Shown here: positions 54,215 to 57,850 of the stretch, piece by piece
Layout of the letters: every line of letters starts with the position of its first letter
Numbering within the stretch: position 1 is the first letter of the stretch
Source: Lachnospiraceae bacterium
GTDB taxonomy: Bacteria > Bacillota > Clostridia > Lachnospirales > Lachnospiraceae
Assembly: GCA_015258095.1 (NCBI GenBank)
Contig: JABZIV010000010.1
Coordinates: 1 to 57,850, forward strand
DNA length: 57,850 nt
Direction: 5' to 3'
Position numbers and translations under genes: made by a program
The notes under the pieces: model-generated
The model's database searches: none
The model's input: the letters and a program-made list of their open reading frames with translations, nothing else
Told to the model about the DNA's origin: nothing

Positions 54215-54379
54215 CTATCCTATCCCCACACATTCCAGACAAACCCGAATCGCTTTCTGTAACACGGTATCCGCTTCTCCGCGATACGCCCCATAGAGGA
54301 GAAAAAGGAGAGCGATGCCCAGACAGAAGACGGAAAAGAAGATTCGATATTGCGCAAAAAATGCCTTCCACTTCTTCAT
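54215..54379 (-). CDS. CD1871A-type small membrane protein with CXXC
   Basis: 54 aa. A single membrane helix (SVFCLGIALLFLLYGAYRG) followed by RVCLECVG with a CxxC pair near the C-terminus. Matches the CD1871A family of small CXXC proteins that sit beside thioredoxin-like and 4Fe-4S genes. Start ATG 54379, stop TAG 54215-54217. Probably a shuttle or receptor in the same redox module; function not known. Confidence 0.75.
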   Translation of the reverse strand: MKKWKAFFAQYRIFFSVFCLGIALLFLLYGAYRGEADTVLQKAIRVCLECVGIG

Positions 54380-54397
54380 CTTGCTTTCCTTTTCCCC

Positions 54398-55054
54398 TTA
54401 CTTATTGAGCGTCTTTAAATAGCCGTTCACAAAGGCCTTGTACTTCGCTACCTGCGCCCCGACAATCGGTTTTCCGATAATCTTTCCGTCCTTATTAATG
54501 AAATACGTCGTGGGAACGCCCACAACGGTAGAAAGTAAGTCGGAGAAATTCTCATTCGGGATGATATTCTGAAAATCTCCCTTGGACTGCTCCATAATCT
54601 TCTTGGCAAGGTCGATATGCTGCTCATCCGTGTCCCCGGAGATATCGGCAACCAGTCCGATGATCTGAACATTTTCAGGCATTTCTTTCGACCAGCTTGC
54701 AAGCTCCGGCATCTCATTGATACAGGGTCCGCAGAAAGTTCCCCAGACATTCAGTACGGTAAGGTCTTTCTCCGCAAAAATGTCATTACTGATATCCTCT
54801 TTGTTCAAATTCTTCGCCGTAAACTTCAGTTCTACTCCGGAGTCCTGATATGCCGAGGCATCCGCCTTCTGACTCTCCTTTTCTCCTGCCTTTTCCGTTT
54901 CTTTCCCTGCGCTTTCCTTTGCGCTCGTACTCTCTTTCCCGGAAATCGTCGAGCCCACACTGCTTCCTGCGGTCTCACTCGCCTTTTTCTCTCCGCAAGC
55001 GCTAAGCAGGGCAAATCCCAAAATCGCAGCTGTTAAAATCAATCGTTTCTTCAT
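54398..55054 (-). CDS. TlpA/ResA-like thioredoxin-fold lipoprotein
   Basis: 218 aa. Signal peptide with lipobox ALLSAC, Ser/Lys/Glu-rich linker to about residue 70, then a redoxin fold with WGTFCGPCINEMPEL (CGPC active site) and cis-Pro in GVPTTYFINKDGKI. Extracytoplasmic reductant of disulfides or peroxide. ATG 55054 is the start of the signal peptide; a longer upstream frame has no support. The two genes after it belong to the same module. Confidence 0.9.
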   Translation of the reverse strand: MKKRLILTAAILGFALLSACGEKKASETAGSSVGSTISGKESTSAKESAGKETEKAGEKESQKADASAYQDSGVELKFTAKNLNKEDISNDIFAEKDLTVLNVWGTFCGPCINEMPELASWSKEMPENVQIIGLVADISGDTDEQHIDLAKKIMEQSKGDFQNIIPNENFSDLLSTVVGVPTTYFINKDGKIIGKPIVGAQVAKYKAFVNGYLKTLNK

Positions 55055-55095
55055 TCTCTCTTTCTTCCTTTCTCTCTTTCTTTGCAATGCCTTCT

Positions 55096-56340
55096 TTAAG
55101 GGAGCAGCATCCCGTTTTCCTGTAGAACCCGCCGTAATTCCTCGACACAGTTCGCCACAGTTTTCCCGTCTCCGTCCAGGATATAGTCTGCCGTCTCTTC
55201 GTATAATGCACTGCGCTCCGCCATCATTTCTCCGATGGCCTGCCTGTTCATTTTCCCTTGTAAGAGGGGACGGACATTTTCTCCCTTGGAGAGTCGCTCG
55301 ACTACCGTCTCCGGTCGTACACGCAGGTAAATCGTGAAAAAATGCTCTTTCAGTTGCTTTCTGTTTTCCTCTCTTAAAACCACGCCTCCCCCGGGAGAGA
55401 GAATCATCCTCTCGGAAGACAGCGAATGGAGTAGCTTCGCTTCCTCTTTTCGGAAACGCTCTTCCCCGTATTTCTGGAAAAATGCGGAAATCGGCATCCC
55501 GAACTTCTTCTCCAAAAGGGCATCCATCTCGAAGAATTCTTTGCCGGAAAGTGCCGCGATTCTCGGTGCCAAAGTGGACTTTCCGCTCCCCATAAAACCG
55601 AGGAACGCCACACTGTTCTTTCCTCTGAGTTTCCCGAAAGCGGAGAGGTACTCCCCGATTTCCCACTGCCCCGGTGCAGAGGCAGTAAACACCTGCACGA
55701 AGCTGTAGGCGGATCCGGACAAATCACCGAGAACTCTGCTCGCCCGTCCCATTTCTCCCATAGACATCACGATCAATTCCGTCTTACCGTGCCGGTCTTT
55801 CCACCTTCTACCGGAGAGCATTGCGTTCAGAACATCTTCCTTCGTTCTCGGCATAACCGCCATTTTCACAACCTCTACCGGATAAGAGGAAAGTCTGTCC
55901 AGAATCTCCTCTCCCTCTTCGATGCTCGGGGTCTTCTGAAAATCATGGTAAGAGGCAATCACCTTGCCTCCGAGATGCTGCACCATCGCGATACATTCCT
56001 TCCAGGATCCGCGTCCTTCCTCTCCGGTCTCCACTTCGAAATCGATATAATCCGGCACGCCGCTCTCCATCGCAAGAAGATTCAGCTGAAAATAGCTCTT
56101 GCCAAAAGGAAAGGCACCGCCCTGTCGATCCGTTCGGATGGTGAAAATCAATTTCTTCTGTCCGATCAACTTCCTGATTTCCTGCAAGAAGTCGGAAAGC
56201 GTTTCACTTCGGTTTGTAAGGAGGTCATATCGCAGTTCAATCGCATACACATACGGAAAATAGCGGTGCGCCGCTAAAAGCCGCACCGTTCTCAAGCAAT
56301 CTTCTTCTGTTTTTCCCTGTATCGGCACAATGATTTTCAT
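55096..56340 (-). CDS. Type I 3-dehydroquinase fused to shikimate kinase
   Basis: 414 aa fusion. Residues 1-240 are type I DHQase: IELRYD (Glu35), SYHDFQKTP (His132), VVKMAVMP (Schiff-base Lys159) and TASAPGQ. Residues 243-414 are shikimate kinase: LGFMGSGKST P-loop, MDALLEKKFGMPI, SPGGGVVLREE and the lid Arg in VRPLL. Two steps of chorismate synthesis (steps 3 and 5) in one polypeptide, without AroE between. Cytosolic. Follows the HAD gene by 30 bp. Confidence 0.92.
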   Translation of the reverse strand: MKIIVPIQGKTEEDCLRTVRLLAAHRYFPYVYAIELRYDLLTNRSETLSDFLQEIRKLIGQKKLIFTIRTDRQGGAFPFGKSYFQLNLLAMESGVPDYIDFEVETGEEGRGSWKECIAMVQHLGGKVIASYHDFQKTPSIEEGEEILDRLSSYPVEVVKMAVMPRTKEDVLNAMLSGRRWKDRHGKTELIVMSMGEMGRASRVLGDLSGSAYSFVQVFTASAPGQWEIGEYLSAFGKLRGKNSVAFLGFMGSGKSTLAPRIAALSGKEFFEMDALLEKKFGMPISAFFQKYGEERFRKEEAKLLHSLSSERMILSPGGGVVLREENRKQLKEHFFTIYLRVRPETVVERLSKGENVRPLLQGKMNRQAIGEMMAERSALYEETADYILDGDGKTVANCVEELRRVLQENGMLLP

Positions 56341-56370
56341 TTCTTATCCCTTGTCTTCCTCATGCAGTGT

Positions 56371-56916
56371 CTACGGTAATTCTTCCCAGAGTTTATGCCG
56401 GATGCTATAGCAAAGTAAAAACGGTTTTTCCAAAATCCGCTTTAATACAATATGAAAATATTTCTCTTTTCCCATCGGTCGTACCAGGACGGTCGGCACT
56501 CCTGCCCGATTTCCTCCCACGATATCCGTGAATATCTGATCTCCAAAGAAGAGACATTCTTCCTTCTTTAAAGAAAAATGTTGCACGGCACGAAGATAAG
56601 CATCAGCCCCGGGTTTCCCCGCCTTTGCAATATAGTAGTCCGCCCGTACCGCCTCTGCAAATTTTCGCACTCTACTCTCTCCGTTATTCGAGAGAATGGC
56701 GGTTTGAAATCCGATGGCGCGAAGCAGGGCAAAGAGCTTTACGGTTTCAAAGAGCGCCGGCTCATCGTGATACACCAGGGTGTTATCGATATCAAAAAAG
56801 AGTCCCCGATACCCCTTCTCATACAGGCGATGAAAATCCAGTGCATACACGGACAGGACGGAGAAGGAGGGGAAAAAAAGAGACTCCCCGGACTTTTCTT
56901 TCGTGTTACTCTCCAT
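56371..56916 (-). CDS. YqeG family HAD IIIA-type phosphatase
   Basis: 181 aa. LFFDIDNTLVYHDEP (motif I), TAILSNNGESRV (motif II) and FFGDQIFTDIVGGN (motif IV). Family usually acts on phosphatidylglycerol phosphate in mitochondria or unknown substrates in bacteria. Spacing of 6 bp after nrdR suggests an operon. Confidence 0.88.
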   Translation of the reverse strand: MESNTKEKSGESLFFPSFSVLSVYALDFHRLYEKGYRGLFFDIDNTLVYHDEPALFETVKLFALLRAIGFQTAILSNNGESRVRKFAEAVRADYYIAKAGKPGADAYLRAVQHFSLKKEECLFFGDQIFTDIVGGNRAGVPTVLVRPMGKEKYFHIVLKRILEKPFLLCYSIRHKLWEELP

Positions 56917-56922
56917 GCCTTG

Positions 56923-57393
56923 CTACTCCTCTCCTTTTCCTCGGGTCTTAAGCAGTTTCCCAATCTCATCCACAAAGGTGTTGATGTCCTGAAACTCTCT
57001 ATACACGGAGGCAAAACGAACATAAGCAACCTGATCCAGGGTCTTTAAGCGCTCCATCACCATTTCCCCAATCTCTTCCGTACTCACTTCCTTCGTATCG
57101 TGGGAGAAAATGCTGCTTTCAATATCATCCACAAGCTCCGCAATCTGCTGCGGGGAAACCGGTCTTTTATGGCAGGATCGGACGATGCCTCCCTCCAACT
57201 TGGAACGGTCGTACGGCACACGGCTCAGATCCTTCTTCACCACCATAAACGGAAGGGTCTCCGTCTTCTCAAATGTGGTAAACCGCTTTCCGCAAACTTC
57301 GCACTGTCTTCTTCTGCGAATAGCCGTGTTCTCGTCCGCAGGTCTTGAATCAATGACGCGGGTATCTTCCGCATTGCAAAAAGGACACTTCAT
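56923..57393 (-). CDS. nrdR: Transcriptional repressor NrdR
   Basis: 156 aa, full length. Zinc ribbon with CPFCNAEDTRVIDSR and CEVCGKRFTTFE, then ATP cone VVKKDLSRVPYDRSKL. Represses ribonucleotide reductase genes. Its ATG overlaps the stop of the acidic upstream frame (ATGA). Confidence 0.95.
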   Translation of the reverse strand: MKCPFCNAEDTRVIDSRPADENTAIRRRRQCEVCGKRFTTFEKTETLPFMVVKKDLSRVPYDRSKLEGGIVRSCHKRPVSPQQIAELVDDIESSIFSHDTKEVSTEEIGEMVMERLKTLDQVAYVRFASVYREFQDINTFVDEIGKLLKTRGKGEE

Positions 57394-57850
57394 GATTCCT
57401 CCTTATAGTCCGTATACCGTTTTCTGGCTTCTTCGAAACTGAGTTCTTCCTCTTTCTTCTCTTCCGGCTTAGCGGCTTGCTCTTGTGGCTGTTCCTCTTT
57501 CTCTTCTTGCTTCTCGACTTTCTCTTCCTCTTGCACGGCTTCCTCTTCCGGTTTTCCGCTTTGCTCTTCTCCCTGTTGCCCGGTTTTCTCTTCCTCTTGT
57601 TCGGTATTCTCTTCCTGCGGCTCGGCTATGTTTTCTTTCTGCTGTAACTCCTCCGTTTCCCGAACGGATTCATCCCGCCACTCCGCACGCACTTCCTCCG
57701 GCTGAGAGAGCGCATGTTGCTCCTGCTCCGTCACGACGCTTTGCTCCTCCGCTTCGCTTCTTTCCTCCGACTGAGAGGGCATACCCTGCTCCTGCTCCGC
57801 TACGACATTTCGTTCCTCTTCGGCTTCATGCCCTTCCTCCGGCTCCCGGG
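57390..57850 (-). CDS. Acidic Glu/Gln-rich repeat protein, C-terminal part (partial)
   Basis: Frame open to the right edge. Visible part is a Glu/Gln/Lys low-complexity tail with units like EQEEEKTGQQ and QEEEKVEKQ, ending FEEARKRYTDYKEES. Overlaps nrdR by 4 bp (ATGA), so it is translationally coupled. The start and any folded domain lie outside the window. Product unknown. Confidence 0.6.
   Translation of the reverse strand, partial: REPEEGHEAEEERNVVAEQEQGMPSQSEERSEAEEQSVVTEQEQHALSQPEEVRAEWRDESVRETEELQQKENIAEPQEENTEQEEEKTGQQGEEQSGKPEEEAVQEEEKVEKQEEKEEQPQEQAAKPEEKKEEELSFEEARKRYTDYKEES

Noticed and set aside
55054..55666. N-terminal extension of the TlpA-like frame
   Set aside because: It is antisense-free but overlaps the AroDK gene in another frame; the signal peptide at 55054 marks the true start.

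Overview
The window reads as a chromosome segment of an anaerobic, Gram-positive Clostridia, most likely a Lachnospiraceae (an Oribacterium-like oral or gut genus is my guess, not proven). Evidence: choline-binding-type cell-wall repeats, a BmpA-type nucleoside ABC transporter, TIGR04076, CD1871A and DUF4869 family genes, strong AGGAGG-type ribosome sites, and a sigma-A promoter with rRNA architecture at the left edge. Almost every gene is on the minus strand; only one tRNA and one transposase fragment are on plus. Housekeeping parts have medium GC, while the defence and exopolysaccharide parts are visibly AT-rich.

Reading in the direction of transcription (right to left): (1) 57.85-50.0 kb, core genes: an acidic repeat protein running off the edge, nrdR, a YqeG-type HAD phosphatase, a 3-dehydroquinase-shikimate kinase fusion, a thiol/Fe-S membrane module (TlpA-like lipoprotein, 54-aa CXXC membrane protein, NapH-like ferredoxin), a B3/B4-domain protein, tRNA-Val and tRNA-Met, a PAP2 phosphatase, a DUF5662 protein and a DUF4869/P-loop pair. 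(2) 49.4-28.2 kb, a divergent Dxs-like enzyme followed by a capsule/exopolysaccharide operon: aminotransferase, initiating sugar transferase, ATP-grasp/HAD fusion, glycosyltransferases, WecB/WecC (UDP-ManNAcA supply), heparinase-like lyase, deacetylase-like protein, EpsG-type polymerase, HAD protein, flippase and acyltransferase. A RelB/YoeB toxin-antitoxin cassette sits between dxs and the operon, flanked by a 28-bp direct repeat of the dxs 3' end. (3) 28.1-14.5 kb, a defence island: an IS21/IS66 scar carrying a SIR2-like gene between 180-bp direct repeats, an IetA/IetS-like AAA ATPase plus subtilisin pair, a cell-wall repeat protein, an AbiEii-like nucleotidyltransferase with a winged-helix partner, and a RloA/RloB pair whose RloB has an in-frame amber codon. 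(4) 14.4-12.4 kb, a secreted DUF5722 putative glycosidase and tRNA-Arg(CCG), separated by a 134-nt palindromic element. (5) 12.2-0.3 kb, a nucleoside salvage operon: lipoprotein, purine nucleoside phosphorylase, MtnA, BmpA-type binding protein, ATPase, two permeases, an MTA/SAH-deaminase-type amidohydrolase, an oxidoreductase-cupin fusion and a TIGR04076 protein. (6) At 10-70 a consensus promoter faces left, probably for an rRNA operon just outside.

The salvage operon would import nucleosides such as methylthioadenosine or inosine, deaminate and phosphorolyse them, and isomerise methylthioribose-1-phosphate; the enzyme after MtnA is not in the window. The defence genes look independent of each other and accumulated by insertion sequences. 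The polysaccharide genes form a nearly unbroken Wzx/Wzy-type operon.
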